Notes under the pieces: generated by a model
Seen by the model: only the letters and a program-made list of their open reading frames with translations
The model's database searches: none
Told to the model about the DNA's origin: nothing
Position numbers and translations under genes: made by a program
Shown: positions 20,229 to 34,100 of the stretch, piece by piece
How the letters are laid out: every line of letters starts with the position of its first letter
Position numbering within the stretch: position 1 is the first letter of the stretch
Assembly: GCA_019614645.1 (NCBI GenBank)
Contig: JABWDB010000005.1
Span: forward strand, 714,001 to 778,000
Direction: 5' to 3'
Length of the DNA: 64,000 bases
Source of the DNA: Stratiolaelaps scimitus
Taxonomy: Eukaryota; Arthropoda; Arachnida; Mesostigmata; Laelapidae

Positions 20229-21771
20229 AGTTCGACTGTATTCTTTACCCAACAGGCCTTGAACTATTTAAGGAAGATAAATCTCAGAATTGTCTCATGG
20301 CTGGTATAACTGTTTGAGAAAATTCTTTTTTTGCATGTTTCCAATGTCAGTGATGAAGGCGTTATAATGAGCAAAGACTGTATTTATTCCAAATACAATA
20401 TCAGATCAATCAGTCAAATTTAGAAGTAATTCGCCGGAACGCCACTGTCTATACGAACACACGTTTTCTCTTTGTCTGACAATGAAATACCCATTTTCTG
20501 TATCTCAGGTGTGTATTCCCGCATGAACGTTCGAGACTTTCGGCTAACTATGACAGCTAGGGTTGATTAGATGTGCTTGTTATAGACTTCATGAGTATTC
20601 CTTCGCCGCAACGTGAACCTTGTAATTACATAGAGAATAATCGGCGAGCCATGGGGTATCTAATTAACGCCGGGCTATGCGCATGGGACAGCAATCAAGA
20701 GAGATTCTTGGTCCCGATGGATGGATAGATCGATATAGGTTGGCCTGTTTTCGACGTTCTAATTAGTTTTAGCACAGACAGGCCAACTCTTTCGCGGTGC
20801 AGGACGGCGAGCAAGGTGGCGCGGGCAGAGGCAGGCCATCAATGGGCAGACATCCGCATGTATCCCTTCGACAAACGTTCGCTAACGCTGGCGATATCTG
20901 CGTCTGTGCGGCATGCGGGACCTGTATACACAGGACTGTCATCTTGTGCACATCGTCCGTCTCGATATATTGGTCAGTTATCAGGGGTCATTTGTGAACA
21001 ACCCTTCCAAATCGATCGTTATGTTCAAATATACCCCACGCGTGCGATACGATGACGACGTCGGGGTACAGATGTGTGTCAAATAGAGAAATATTTAGAT
21101 GATACCCAAAAGATCATACCCTATAAGTACATATGTTAATTAGACCTCGATGGCTAGACAGATGTGGATGCATAGATATACGATGGTCGACACATTGGTA
21201 GGTGTCTGTGCTAAACGCGTGTGCATGACTGCTGTCGAATTGACCCCACAGACTTTGCTAGACACAAGACCACCCCTTATCATCCGACTGTGAAACTTAA
21301 ATCCGATTAAGGTTCGGAATTATTTCGCTTGCAGTGAGCAACTGTGGCATAATAACAACAAAAGGAAACACAAGCTTTATCTGCCTCTGAGGAGGGCGAT
21401 CAGTTCCAGACGAGCTATTTTTTTTTCCTGAAATTGTTGCTGGAAAAATGGTCGTCTACAAATCATCCTACCCGAACGGCATGTCCACTCTTATGCCGTA
21501 GTATGCCGCTGTATGTTGAGCGTCGTTAGCGGACATTGGCCTGTGATTGGCGAAGAAATATTGCGCAATACGTCTATTGTTCCAGGTGGGTTCAGCGTGG
21601 TGCAGAATTTCAAGGGATTGAATACCTGTGGTGTGTGTATCGTCCACACGTCCTTTGGCACATGGGTCAGTAGCTGAATTATTTTTTGATGCTGTCATTA
21701 ATTTTTTGTTTTATTTGCTTGCATTTGTTGTCAACAAGCGAACGGATGCACATAGCGTACGCAATTTGCGT
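20229..21771. other. Non-coding stretch
   Basis: Nothing coding was seen. There are only short ORFs with no motif. Confidence 0.4.
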
Positions 21772-21905
21772 TCTGCTTTGTCTCATAAGACGGACCCCTT
21801 TTGAAATGAGCCCTACCGTTGCACATTTTGGGGATCGAACCCGTACACCTACGTTCGTCTCCTCCGATTGCAACGAAGGCGCACACGATTGCACCACCAG
21901 ACTCT
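21772..21905 (-). mobile_element. SINE-1 copy, best-kept tRNA-like head
   Basis: On the minus strand it starts CTGGTGGTGCAATCGTGTGC (A-box/D-arm-like). It then has a stem-loop of CTTCG, loop TTGCAAT and CGGAG with GCA in the anticodon position, followed by GGGTTCGATCCCC (T-arm/B box). The body follows with the GGTCCGTCTTATGAG block. The tail is cut off. Confidence 0.75.
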
Positions 21906-24900
21906 ATCACTGTTAGCTATATATCGTGCTTAGTTAACGAGGTCACATCCGTATATTTCTGACAAGTATATTTCTGACTCGACAAAAGATCCTCGTGACC
22001 TACCTGCGCAGGCCTCACCAACTGGACTGTACGGTTATCCCTGTGATCCATTGAGCACTATCGTTGTTCGAACGAAGCGTCTCTTAGTAGAGGTGCTCGG
22101 TAGACGAAACCCCGGAGCGAGATGAACTTGAACCAAGCGACAACTGTTGAAATGTCCACCATTTTTGCTGCGCCTTGCCCATCGAGCCACTCGCTAATCG
22201 TGGTATCATATTAATATTGGTGTTACTACAGGGTGACCCGAAAAGGGAAACGTGAATCGAAACACAAATGCATTCTCTTATACGTCTCGGTCCCGGATGT
22301 GTTTTCTTTCCTGCTTGCATTTATTGCCGCTAGTCGAGCGAGAAATATTTACGAGTCAAGCCAAATGATATTTGTCGATCTGTACCAAACACCCGATCAT
22401 GGAAGGGAGGCGGAGCGATATAATAATTTTTCCTGAGAACTTAACAACTCTAAATGCCACGTCAGACGCATCTGCGGACAACGGACCGCGTCGCTACACG
22501 ACGACAACATTAAGGTTATCTTAGAGAGTGGAGGATCCTAGGGAAGTGGAGGGTCATTTTTGTAGCGGGAGTCGCTGCCATTGATGCCGATGTAAATAAT
22601 GAAACGAGGATCGCCACACCATTCGTTCAGGATCGATGACGCCGATACATTGCTGTGTGCATTCGTGAAAATTTCACGAGGGGATTAGAGCGATTTGTCC
22701 ATATCACTGAGCAGGACAGCCGAGCAGTGGCGTCATTCGGCGCTCAGCAGTCCATCGGCACCGAAGCTGCGTCGGGCTGTTTCGGTATGTACACACGGAG
22801 CTGCGTCGGGCTGTCCTTGCCTGAGGCAACAAGCGGTTCAAATCGAACGAGCAACTGCCAGGGTTCGCTTGCAGGTTCCGTTTGCTTGAAGCGTGTGTTT
22901 CTTCGTAAACAATGCACGCTCGGCCGTTCGGTCTCAGCTAGCAATAACGGCTTTGCAAACCGGAAAATCAACGCTTAACTTATGTCGTTGTATATTTTCA
23001 TAATACGATAGCGCTGTTTGATTGATAGATAGATATTGTCACTGTTGATATTTGTTTAGCAGTACGTCGACGCCAACACACCTCGCTGGTCGTCATAGTG
23101 AGCCCTTTTGCCGACGGGGTAGATTCGTTTTGACGGCTGCGACGATTTCTATATTGATAATAACAACGCTCGTGGAAAAATGATCACGATGATAATACAT
23201 GATTGCAATGGTAATGGTGACGACTTTACGGGATTTATATGCTACATCTACCAGGCACCGATGTCGCCTCGGTGAGAAGCAGCCGATATGTAAATGTTCA
23301 CAGATGTTGGAAAACGCTAGCATCCAATTGAACATTAAGATGGGTACGATGCACTTGGGGTCTCTTGCTCTCTGCATTCTCTCACAATTATCGAAACACA
23401 GACTCCCACAGCGGATGGACACCACTAACCACGTGCACAGGCAATTACGACCAGTGTTACCCCGTAGACTGAATATCCGCTCGTGTTGCGGTACGGCATC
23501 TGAGATGCTCAACATTAAAGGTTATGACATTATGTATAATAAATACGAAAATGCAAACATTTAATTACGTCGTCACCAAGGATAACATGTATGCACTAAC
23601 GCAAGAATGGCGTTCCCTGGCGTCCCAACAGCGAACCGTTCGCTAGTTCTATCTGCAAAGCGCTGTCATCTTCTTGATCACGCGCGAATTCGCCTCTTGA
23701 GTTTGCCCGATCCTCGCGCGACTTGTCGCGCAAGCCAAACGAGAACAAAATGAAAATCCTGCTACGTGCAGCAAAAATTTCCCAGTGTACGACGCCGCGC
23801 CGGGCTGGTCGCTCGAAATGGGCGCCGATTCGTCCGCCCACCGGGTGACAAGAACAGACCGGGTTGTCGGTCGTTCCGTTGTAGGCTACAGGAATACACT
23901 GGATGGGTAGGCGTTATAGGAGAACAAGCTACGTGCATGCAGCTCGAATTCAAGATCCTGCATAGGGCAACGATGACATATGGCCATGCGTAGCACATGG
24001 GTACCTGCCTTACGAGAAGTAATGGGTTTTTCGTAGAGGGTTAATGAGGCCAGAAACATCCAAATGAGATCGCTGACATCGCTGAACGAAACCATGTTTG
24101 ATTCGCAAGAAGGTGTGCCATCCTGAACAGTAGCAGTAGTAGTATCACACATTATGAGAGATCTTTGTCACATTGTACTGCGATTTTGTCTGGGCAGGTC
24201 GCTGCTCACGAAATTCATGTTCGTAATCAAGCACTCGTAATTTTCAAATTTGCAGTCCACGACTTCTATACTAGACATTGGCACATAACGCTCCGAAATC
24301 CACATGAGCACAGAATCCCCAAAAGAATCAGCGATAATAATTGAGGCATTCAATGTGTGCCACTGACATCCGTGACGGTGATCTAATCGAAAGCAAACGG
24401 CATCCATTCTCAAGGGCGCGACAATTATATTGGGCATCAGCGGCATCTCACCGGCAGACAGCCACTTGAGCCATCCGCTCGATGTTTCCGAGAATTCCTC
24501 ATTTGCTGATAACCTGACTCATCACAATGGTCCTAGTTTAGAAATTGGCCCTGACAGACAAATGCTGATTCGGTACACATGACCCTCCCTTGCGTTGAAG
24601 CACACTCTATTTGTGTTCGATATTGGAGACATCAAATTATTGCCGCGTTTTCACACTTGACACAGTTGGGAATTATTTCCTTGCATTTGGCACCTGATAA
24701 TATTGAGCTAATTAACAATAATTATTCGAATGATCAATTTTCGCTCCAAGTTGAATAGAACAGGGATAGCTGTATGAACATGCGAGTTGACGATCTCCAA
24801 TGTAATACTTTATATATCAGTTCTCTATCAGTTGAGAGAGATCTAGCCAGTGACCCCCAAAGCGACTGCAGATAGGCTAAAAGTGAGCCAACTATCATTT

Positions 24901-24910
24901 GCCAGCCTCG
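21906..24910. other. Non-coding stretch
   Basis: No supported gene is present. It contains CAGGGTGACCC at about 22230 (a possible transposon end) and a 16-base direct repeat AGCTGCGTCGGGCTGT at about 22763 and 22799. Confidence 0.4.
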
Positions 24911-24914
24911 CTTC

Positions 24915-25100
24915 TAGTCGAGCCCCCAGCGGCGTGCTACGTTCATGCACGCTCGCCTTGCAACTTGTTGTGCCACACGCAGGTGTACACACGGGTCCAT
25001 TGGGCATTCGCATGTAGGGGTCCGTCTTACGGGGCAATGCAAAAAAAAATACCGTTGACATTAAATGTTGTTTTCGAGTCAGCTCCCGAAAACATTTAGT
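24915..25100 (+). mobile_element. SINE-1 copy, diverged
   Basis: It has a head remnant with GGTGTACACACGGG, the GGGGTCCGTCTTACGGGGCA body block, an A-run, and the tail ACATTAAATGTTGTTTTCGA with GTCAGCTCCCGAAAACATTT. The order matches the copy at 34960. Confidence 0.6.
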
Positions 25101-28100
25101 TTCCCTACCAGGCGATTTGTGTCACGCCTCGAAAGTTCCGTACTTAACTGGTTCATTTAAGCTCGTGTAAGCTCGATGAGGAAATTCATCCCTTGAGGAA
25201 ACAAGAGATCCATTTCAGCTGACGCCAAGCCCAACTGCAATTAATCTACGAGTTAATCGCATCTTCTGCGCCGAATCAACGATTCCTGCATACTTTGTAT
25301 GATTACACAAAATGGTTCCACCGATTTGTCACCGTGAAAATACGCATCGTTCTTCGACGCCTCCTGTCATGTCTCCTCAAGAGAGAGAGAGAGAGAGTAA
25401 CATGGAGGATTTGTGACGCAGTAGCTTGCCGTCTCCTTTCTGTCTGATGATACCGAGGACATTTCCTTGTTAATTTGTTCATTCTTTCATTCAGCTCCGT
25501 ATGATATCAACGAAATAATAATCATTTCCTGTCTAGTCAACTAATTAAGTCGTCTGGGATGTTAATATCAATGGCTTAGAGAGCGCATCGTTGTATCTAC
25601 ATTGGTTTCCCTTTATCGCCGGCGCTCGAGGCCGGCGAGCCAAGGGGGCGATGGTGGATTGAAACTGTCACGGGAGAATGTTTGATGTCGGGCTCGTCAA
25701 GGACAACCTTTGCAACTTACTTTTTACAAACATCGGCAAATCGGCATCGGCCTCTTCCGCCTATTCCACGATGTGATATGTGCAGTTGAATATATGTACA
25801 TATCTATGAATTCACGTATCGATGAATGTACGTTTACACGCAAAAACGTAAAGCCGTGCGCGTTATGTACCCATAGTCAGGAAGACCTTCGTAGTTTCTG
25901 TAGGTGGCTCAGTAGTAACGCCGGAGGTATTGCTCCCGGCTACGGCGGCGTTGGTGTTCGCTGTAGTCCGCTTGACCACCGCCCCCCCCCCGCCCAAGCA
26001 AGTATATTAAGCACACGTGAGAACGTGAGCTAACTACAATTGCCAGCCAGGTGTCTTCAACGGTGGGCGTTTTAGCTGATGATGCTAAACGGTCCAAGCA
26101 TTAGTTACCTATATAGTCACGCACACACACACAGAGAGACACGAGCAAAGCTGCGCTGAAAACGAAACGATGTTTGATTGTCCTTGAGCTAAATCTGATA
26201 TTTGGCCACCCAACCTCTACTGTGCATTCGGCGATTTGGCCTCCGACAATTTTAATAGCATACATATACATTGGCGCTCAGTTCAATCGTGCACTTGTTT
26301 CGCTTACCATACGCGCCGTTGATATGCCCCACTGGGATATTGACTGGTGACAACCATCTCTGTCATTCCTCGCCCTCCAAACCACGAGACAGTTAGTAAT
26401 CATTTTGTTCCCATCAAATGTTACCGGTGGATTGCCCCAGAGCCTCGCGTATCTATCTCTCGCCGGCCGCAAGACACACTGGCCGGTTTTGTTTATTAGA
26501 CACACACACACACATCATCACATTCGTTCGGTAATCGCCATGCCTAGATCCCAAGCGATTTTCAAGGAGGCTTTCAATTCGAAGAAGGGGCCACCCGAAT
26601 AGGTTATCTTTCATGTAATTTTTTTAGCCATTACCTTGCATGCACAACCAATATTGCTAAGCGCCGCGTTCAACTGGTGTAATATGTAGTAGTGGTTCTG
26701 AATCCAATATGCTCTACTCGTTTTTTTTATTAGCAATCAATGATACGCGGATCACGCCCGTATAACGCCTGCTAATGGTATCATAAAAAGCTAGCATATG
26801 ACCGGGAACCCTATATATTGCCATATTTTTCTTCGCAGCACTCTCTGTTGTCAGCAAGCGTTTCCTAGCGATAGTCGCAACCAGTTTTAGACACGCATAG
26901 AGAGAGAGAGAGAGTGCGTAAGAAGACAAGACAGCTCGAATAAGCGGGCCAGACGCGTGAGCCCCAATGGAGGTCAATGTCGCGGATCGACGTATGGGTA
27001 TACATCTTGAAGCGGATTTGTCGAGCCGTAGCGAGTCCTTAAGAAAAGGTCAACTTGGACGCAAAACACGCCGTTCGGCGAACGGCGCGCATTGTGTGAC
27101 TCCACCAAACGACGCCTGCGACAAGCCATACGAGATTGTTGTTGGTGGCGCAGCCATCGAATAATAGTCCGGCGAGCTGCATTAAGGAGGATGGTGAGCA
27201 TGCTTTTTCTGCAGCGATTCCCCGCCGACAATGGCCTCCGTTGCGTTGTTGCTCATGCAGCGCTGTGACGTTTAGAGATCTCACAAAACGGAGGGGGGGG
27301 TGGTAGTGGTGGAAACGAAGACATGAAGGCCGCCGATATTATAGACATGACTGGCGTGATTAGTTAGCGGATTATAGTCAAGGTCACTATTCGAAGCCGA
27401 GCCGTACGATTATATGCTGCGAGTAGTTCGTGACGCAAGAGGGAACCTTGAAAGATATGACCTTCTACCGTGGCGGCAGCGGCGGCGGCCTTGCCGCGCT
27501 GAGGCCTGACGTAGAATATACGCGACTAATTTATTGACAGCGCAGACCGCGAGCGATCGGGACGACCGAACGCGAGCAAGGGACCTAAATGAAATTCTAG
27601 CCAATCAGAGTCGGCCGTCTCGTCTCCCACCGGATAGGCTAGGATGCGGACACAAAAAACAGCGAGATTAGCCGGCCAAGCGAGCGAGCGAGCGAGCCAC
27701 CAGCCGACCGCGCCGACCGAGCGCTCCGAGTTGAAGCTACCCGCTGCCAAGCAGACGTACTAATTTCATTTGCTTATTCCGACTCCGTCTTTCGCATTGC
27801 GGTCTTCGACAAAACGCGATTCGAGCAGCGCTAGCTGCAGCGGAAAGGTTGTAGCGTGTGCTGGAGCAGTTGCTTGAGAACGTCAGGAGGTATTGTGAAC
27901 TTGCAGTGCAGCACAGTACACTAGGCTTTACGGAATCGGCCCGGCGAGCAGGCTAAGCAGCCTGTACAGGCCGAACAGGCCCGTCCTTGAAGGACTTTAA
28001 ATGTAAATTACTCTATCAGGACGAAAGGCGCAACTGACTCGCTGTGCGGCAAAAACCTTTTTGCTGGCCTCGATGTTTTCTGTGGGGTACGGGTCGTGGC

Positions 28101-28800
28101 GCGTTTTCGCGTTCAGGCAAATTTAAGGACGAGACAACAGTGGAAAAAAGCCGACTCGGTGACTAACAATTAGAATAGACTGCTAAAGTCGTATTAATAT
28201 ATTCGATCGAAATTACTAAGCGCACACATTTGAAGGTAGCGTCTGGTATCAGCGTGACGCTACTGCTTACGTAGGGAGCGCTGTTCGGGCTGTTCCTTGA
28301 ACACTACGCCGGAACCTCCTCCTCCTCTTCTCTCGTGGCCGGCGAACGATTCTGCCCATGCCCCCCTGTTCGTGTTCACGCAGAGTGCCCACTCTGTCAT
28401 TACGAGCTGTGAGTGTGAGAGAAGTTTTTAGATTTTTCACGGGCTCCAGTGTTCGAGTCTGGACGGGCGCACGCAGCAAAGTTCTCCGCCACGGACGAGT
28501 CCGTGGTGTTTTTTCCTCTCGACGATTTTCTCTCCATCGAAATGGAACTCGAAACCGGACAGCGAACGTTACACACTCAGCTTAATGGATGAATGAATCA
28601 CTGGTAGCCTACTGTTCAGTAGCCACACGCTGTTGGCCGCTAGCGTCTGACTTTTTGTTTCGGCGTTTCTCGAGAAACCACACGGGAACGGAACGTACGC
28701 GCATTGACGTGACGACACTCCCGAACACAAAATGTCGGATTTAGAAAATCCAAACACGCCATCCTTCCCCCACCGCCGAATGCTTCTCGACACTTATTCG
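25101..28800. other. Non-coding stretch with a CpG-rich patch
   Basis: No supported gene is present. It contains GA/CA arrays at about 25380, 26125 and 26505. A CpG-rich patch at about 27450-27740 holds a GCGA tetranucleotide array (about 27676-27697). An 8-base-arm inverted repeat at 28489-28506 is followed by a run of T. Confidence 0.4.
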
Positions 28801-28824
28801 TGTAGGAATCGAAACCGCCCTGAA

Positions 28825-28925
28825 GCCAGGGCTGGATTTGAGCCTGCGATATCCGATTTATATTTATCTAAGCTTTGTCCTTCCGTAGTTCCTACGCTAC
28901 CGACTAGACCATCACGGGGACCACC
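28825..28925 (-). mobile_element. tRNA-like SINE head fragment
   Basis: On the minus strand it reads TGGTCTAGTCGGTAGCGTAG (A-box-like) and, further on, GCAGGCTCAAATCCAGCCCT (B-box-like). A downstream body was not matched to SINE-1 or SINE-2. Confidence 0.45.
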
Positions 28926-28939
28926 TGTCGGAGCAGGTG

Positions 28940-31034
28940 ATAATCTACGCATGTGCCTGTGTGTGTGTGTGTGTGCTGAGTGTGCGGAATAACCATTCGT
29001 AAGAACGTACCATACAATGATTTGAAAACTTTCGTACGGGTTCAGTAGTCGTGATAACTTATAGAACTGCAGTGATTTATTCTTATCGAAGCACCCGTTC
29101 GAAATGTCACCGTACCTTTTACTAAGGGCATGGACAGTTCGTTGACGAACTCCGAAACGAATTCAGACGCGTCACCGTCAGGCTGAAATATCAACCTCAG
29201 TCTCCATTGCTCAGTCAAGGTCAAGCCCGCTACTGACTGTTGAAATACAATACGAACCCTGTACGTCATTTGAGCGTTACCACGTGTAGTTCTTGCTCGT
29301 TCTCCACTTACAGCCAGTATTAGTTTCCTGGGACAGTGCTGTCCTCAGGATGGCCTGCAGGATCTGCGCATGGGACAGGCCAAAGATTAATCTAGTACTT
29401 TATACCTTCTATAGGTGTGTGTGTGTGTGTTATTACTAAGAAATGCTATATTCGAGTCGTCTTCTCTGTTGCTGCGTGCCTCGGTTTCGCGTGACGTCCA
29501 TACACTCATACATATACAACACACTTTGTCCTATGCAATTCCACGCCGAGCTACCTGTGGACTACATCCCCCGAGATTGTCTTGGTCGTAGAAATTTCTT
29601 AAAACAGATTTTACCACTCAATGAGGCCTTGGCCATTGTCCTCGTTACCCCGCCCCCCCCCACCCCACCCCGGCGGTTGCCTACGCATTCGGAAATCCGA
29701 TCCGCTAGTTGATCCGGGAAAAGTCCTCCGAGAAACTCTTTACCAAGGAGTGTTTGAAGAGGGCTCGCCAGCGAATGGAGCGAGAGAGAGAGAGAGAGAG
29801 AAAGAGGATATCGCACAAAAAGAAATTGTGTGCACCGTTTGGTCGAGCTAGCACACTCACTTGCTTTTCGAGGTCCGGCGGCGAGACCTGCTACCTAAAA
29901 AAGCTCAATGCGATTGAGGAAATTGCTAATTCATATCGCATACGTATCTTAGATATATCGAAAGCAAACACCACAATGCTAATTCGTGTTCTGTCATCTA
30001 TCAACCAATGTCGGGCCTCTGCTGTTTAATAGATTTCGACGATTTTGCAAAAGGTTTCTGGAAGCTTCCGAAATTCAACCAGTTACTCCTGGCGGATTTG
30101 CTATGTGCTCATTCTCACCGTTCTAACCGTCATCGGAGTTGATCCCCCTTCATGAATAAGTGACGCCGGCTTGTGCGGAATTAGCACCACGGCGCAGCAG
30201 AGCTCGATGCAAATGCCCTGCTCAAATATTACGCCAAGATATTGCCTATGTAAACGAATGCATGTGAGCATGCGCGGAATCGTACTGAGCTATCGATCTA
30301 CCTCTCTGGGTGGCGGCGGGACTAGTTCGCCATTCGATATATATATGATATACTTTTGAGATACTTTTCTTTTATCTCTCTACTTGTGTTGCTGCTTAGT
30401 AAAACACGGCGCGCCTTATGCTTCTTCTGCGAACGTTCGGCGGAGCTCACAAACAACTTGACTACTGATTTGCATTTGAATCGTGCCCGAACAGTTTTTG
30501 CACCCGCACATGTGAGAGCCAACGCCAACGAGAATGATAAATGCAAATGGACCGAGACAATGCTGAGTGAGTTAAAGAGCATTGCGCGGATCTGCCGAAT
30601 TTTATACTGAATGATGGATTTAGTCAAGCCATAAATGCGATGAAGGATTTGGTCAACAGGTGTATGTCTCGATGTAGGATTACCCAATCATTTGTCTAGC
30701 CTAAATGAGGTCAGTTTAAAGAAATAGAAAAGAAAGTCATTATGTAAGTCACTCCTCCCTCTGGTCGTTGCTGTTTGGTTACCGCATTTGGAACACTTCA
30801 CTGCATTGTACGAAATGTAGCACCCGAAAATTCGCTAGTTGTAATTATGTGAGTCAAATGTATGTTTGCTACAGTGCTATTTTACACACAGATATATATA
30901 TATATATATATATATATCTATTTGTCAAATTGCGCACTTGAGCGCAATTTGACTGAAGTCGGCGGCTCGTCCCGGGCCGATGTACTCAGTGCCTCGTTTT
31001 TCAAAAAAAATTGTTGAGACTTCGTTACGTTTTT
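28940..31034. other. Non-coding stretch
   Basis: No supported gene is present. It holds GT arrays (about 28962 and 29417), a C-rich patch with CCCCGCCC and CCCCACCCC (about 29648-29671), a GA array (about 29782-29800) and a TA array (30892-30918). Confidence 0.4.
30892..30918. repeat. TA microsatellite
   Basis: This is a TA dinucleotide array. Confidence 0.9.
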
Positions 31035-31150
31035 GGTTTTTTCCAGCTGACCCTCAGCTGTTCCCCTGTGCGACAGGCCTCAGCTCTTAACCTTTTAGGT
31101 ATTACTATGAGCCTGTCGGGGCCACCTTTGCTTATTCTCTTCGCTTCTCT
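31035..31150 (-). mobile_element. SINE-2 3' tail fragment
   Basis: The reverse complement shows GAGAATAAGCAAAGGTGGC, CCCGACAGGCTCATAGTAAT, ACCTAAAAGGTTAAGAGCTG, AGGCCTGTCGCACAGGGGAA and CAGCTGAGGGTCAGCTGG. The hairpin AGCTGA-GGG-TCAGCT is perfect here. Confidence 0.7.
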
Positions 31151-34100
31151 TCGTTACGTTTTACCTTGTGTTTCGCCTATCTAGTTTCGCCTAGTTACGC
31201 TAATAGTTGTCTGTTCTAGCTGCGAGGATCTGTTGCTGCCACCGTCGCCGTCATCGGTCGAAGCCTCAAACACCTGTAGCCTCTGTGAACGGGTCAACCA
31301 TAGCCTAGCCCCTGAGCTGGTGCTCCGCCGAGAGCAGCCTCGTTCAGAGGTTCAGAGGTAATAGTGGCTCAGAGGTGCGCGAGCGCACCTGAGCGCGGAC
31401 GCACCCTCGAGCTGTCTCCAATATTCCCAACAATACCCCCGCCCTCCTCTCCGTTCATTCTGCCTGCGTTCGCATCTGAACTTCGTGTCCCTAATTCTGG
31501 TTCCGCGCACACTCAGACGCACGCATAGCCTCCCAGGTGAAGGGTGCAAATAGATAATCCCGCGGGTCCTTCGTCCATCGTTGTCACAGCTGTTGTTATT
31601 GTTATCGTTGCTGTCGTTGTCGCTGCTGCTGCTGCGAGCGCTGCTCCCTTATTACAGTCTTCGGGTCTCGTCACAGCGGCCGAAGGGACGACTAAAGCGC
31701 GGAGTACGACGTTGTTTCCAACATGGTGGAATTATTCCGTGACGTCTACAGGTGCGTTGACGTCAGACAGCCTAACCCGAAGTGAACCTTCCAGCCTGAG
31801 GATTGCTGGAAGACTCCGGCTGACGGGCTGGTCGGCTGATACCGCATTGACGCAGCGAGACCGCTAACGGCTAGCTAGAAATGCTAGTGCGACTCCTATG
31901 TCGTCCTGGGCGTCGTCTACCAGAGCGCGATCATGCCGCAGCTCGACCCGCATCTCGACCCAAGCGGTCTTTATTGTTCGTCGCATATAATGCAGACTTG
32001 CACAACAATCCATGAGGAGCCTGGGCGTCGCTCACACGGCGGACACCAGCCAGCGAAGAGCAATTGCAGCCCAGATCCTGTATACGAAGCTAAGCTGTGC
32101 AGGCGTTCGGTGAGCCCGGAACTTAGCGGTATAGGATGATAAACCTCTCTATGAAGTTTATAGTCTGTTCATATTTCGCCAGCCGGTAGTATCCGTCTAC
32201 AGAAGAAGGCGGACAGAGGCCGACACGTACACAGCTGGCCACATTTCAATTTCCAGCTGCTATATGCCCATGTAGAACTTCCGACAAGGATGAAACAGCG
32301 GTGCATACAACACGCTCATCACAAATATAAGACCATACCATGTGATGGTGGTGTACTCCCGCAACACAAGCAACCGACAGGACGGACACGGACATCGAGG
32401 CGAACAGAAACTACTATTGATCGACGCACAACCATTTCGCTGCCCCTTCAACTGAATTGATTTCTCTATCGGTTATGCGAACCCGGCATTCGGCGCGGTG
32501 TGGCGTTCATTAACTATCATTGTCGTATTCCTGCTGCTGCTGCTGCTGGGGTCCGACAACACAGCAATTCACGCTCGGCAACCCGCGCCGCTACCACCAG
32601 CTCTGGACAAATGCATGCACGTATATACAAGCATACGCCGAGGCGCGCTGTGTAAACCCGAACGAAGCCCACCATTTAAATCCCCATCGAATAGTGCAGG
32701 TGTGAAGGGACCAAGGCAGAGGATGATGCAGGAGCGGGGCAGCTGTTTTTCTGTCCCTCTGGCTTGCACGGGCCGCCGCCACCGCCGCCACCGCCGCCGC
32801 CGCCGCCGTTGTCGTCGTGTTCGCCAGATAGAGCATCAGCGTCTCTCGACTGGCGGCGCGGCGCGAGAGGACAATGGGCAGACGACGGCGACGGCGATGG
32901 CCCCTGGCAAGCGATGCTAGGACCAAGCGCTGATTTGTTGAACAGCGCAATTGCACTGCGTTCATCATCTGCGGAATCGCACCCTCGCGCCCCCGGATTC
33001 ATCTTCGCTTGAAGGGCCAAACGCAACGCCACACAGCCCTTGAACGTAGTGAAGGGAGCGTGAGGACGAGTTCTCGCGAGTGAACTGCTCAGTGCGGGTG
33101 CGGTGCTCTCAAACAGCGGAGCTCTTCTGATAGAGAGAGAGAGAGAGAGAGAGCCTCAAATGATCCGACATGCTCGGCATCGGTACCGTGATCTACGAGA
33201 CAGTCAAGCCAGGACCGACTCCGCCCCATGGAGACGGCACCGACTTGACCCAGATCGGGCGCCTTCTCGACAGAGATATCGCCATCTCGAGTCGAGAACG
33301 AGAGATAAGAGGAGATCAAAACGCGCATTGCACTATAATAGATTTGCGAACGGCAAGGCTGCATCAGGTTACTTTCAATCATGCCTTACGATATTAACAG
33401 TAGCCGGCTAATGTGGATTTACTACTGGTTCATAGTCGGCAACAACTAAACGGGGGTGGAAATCGGTGTGCGTCGAACTGTTTTGTCTCTCGGGTACGAT
33501 CAGCATTGCATTAATGAACGTCATGACTAATTGCGTGGTGGCCGCCCACGCATGATTTGCAATGAAATGAATCTGCGCCGGCGAGCAGGATTGCAGAATG
33601 TGATACAACGCATTGATAAATACGGTGAATAGCCCAGTAATAATGACCAGTGTATAACGTATAATACACACACGAACAGAGAGGGTTATTGTTGTGAAAG
33701 GACATTTGCCACAAGTTTATTATTATCATTGCATTACAGAACGAACGCCTTGCTCTGCGCGCCGGTTTCGCTCATGTCGATAAAAATGGTGGGATCGAGG
33801 CGACGCAATCGAGTAGGGAACATGTGATAATGAACTCGATGCATCTCGATACAACAACAGGGGACGGTGGTACCACGGTTCATTTTGAATCATTTGCTTG
33901 AAGCGATTTGGCGGGCAGCTAACTTCAACTATCTATTGTGTTTCTGGTGTTCGTTCAAATCTGGCTGTATCTGTCTCTCCTTGTTTTGCTATTAAACAGA
34001 TGTCAAGATATATATATATATATATTGTTTTTAACGCGACACAGTTAAAATAATTATGTGGTGACATCTGGCCAGGACGCTTCAGCTAATTTAATGTGTA

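Noticed and set aside
32040..32140. 5S rRNA-like stretch with GAAGCTAAGC
   Set aside because: It resembles the 5S internal promoter over only a few short blocks. The rest does not fit, so neither a 5S gene nor a 5S-derived SINE can be claimed.
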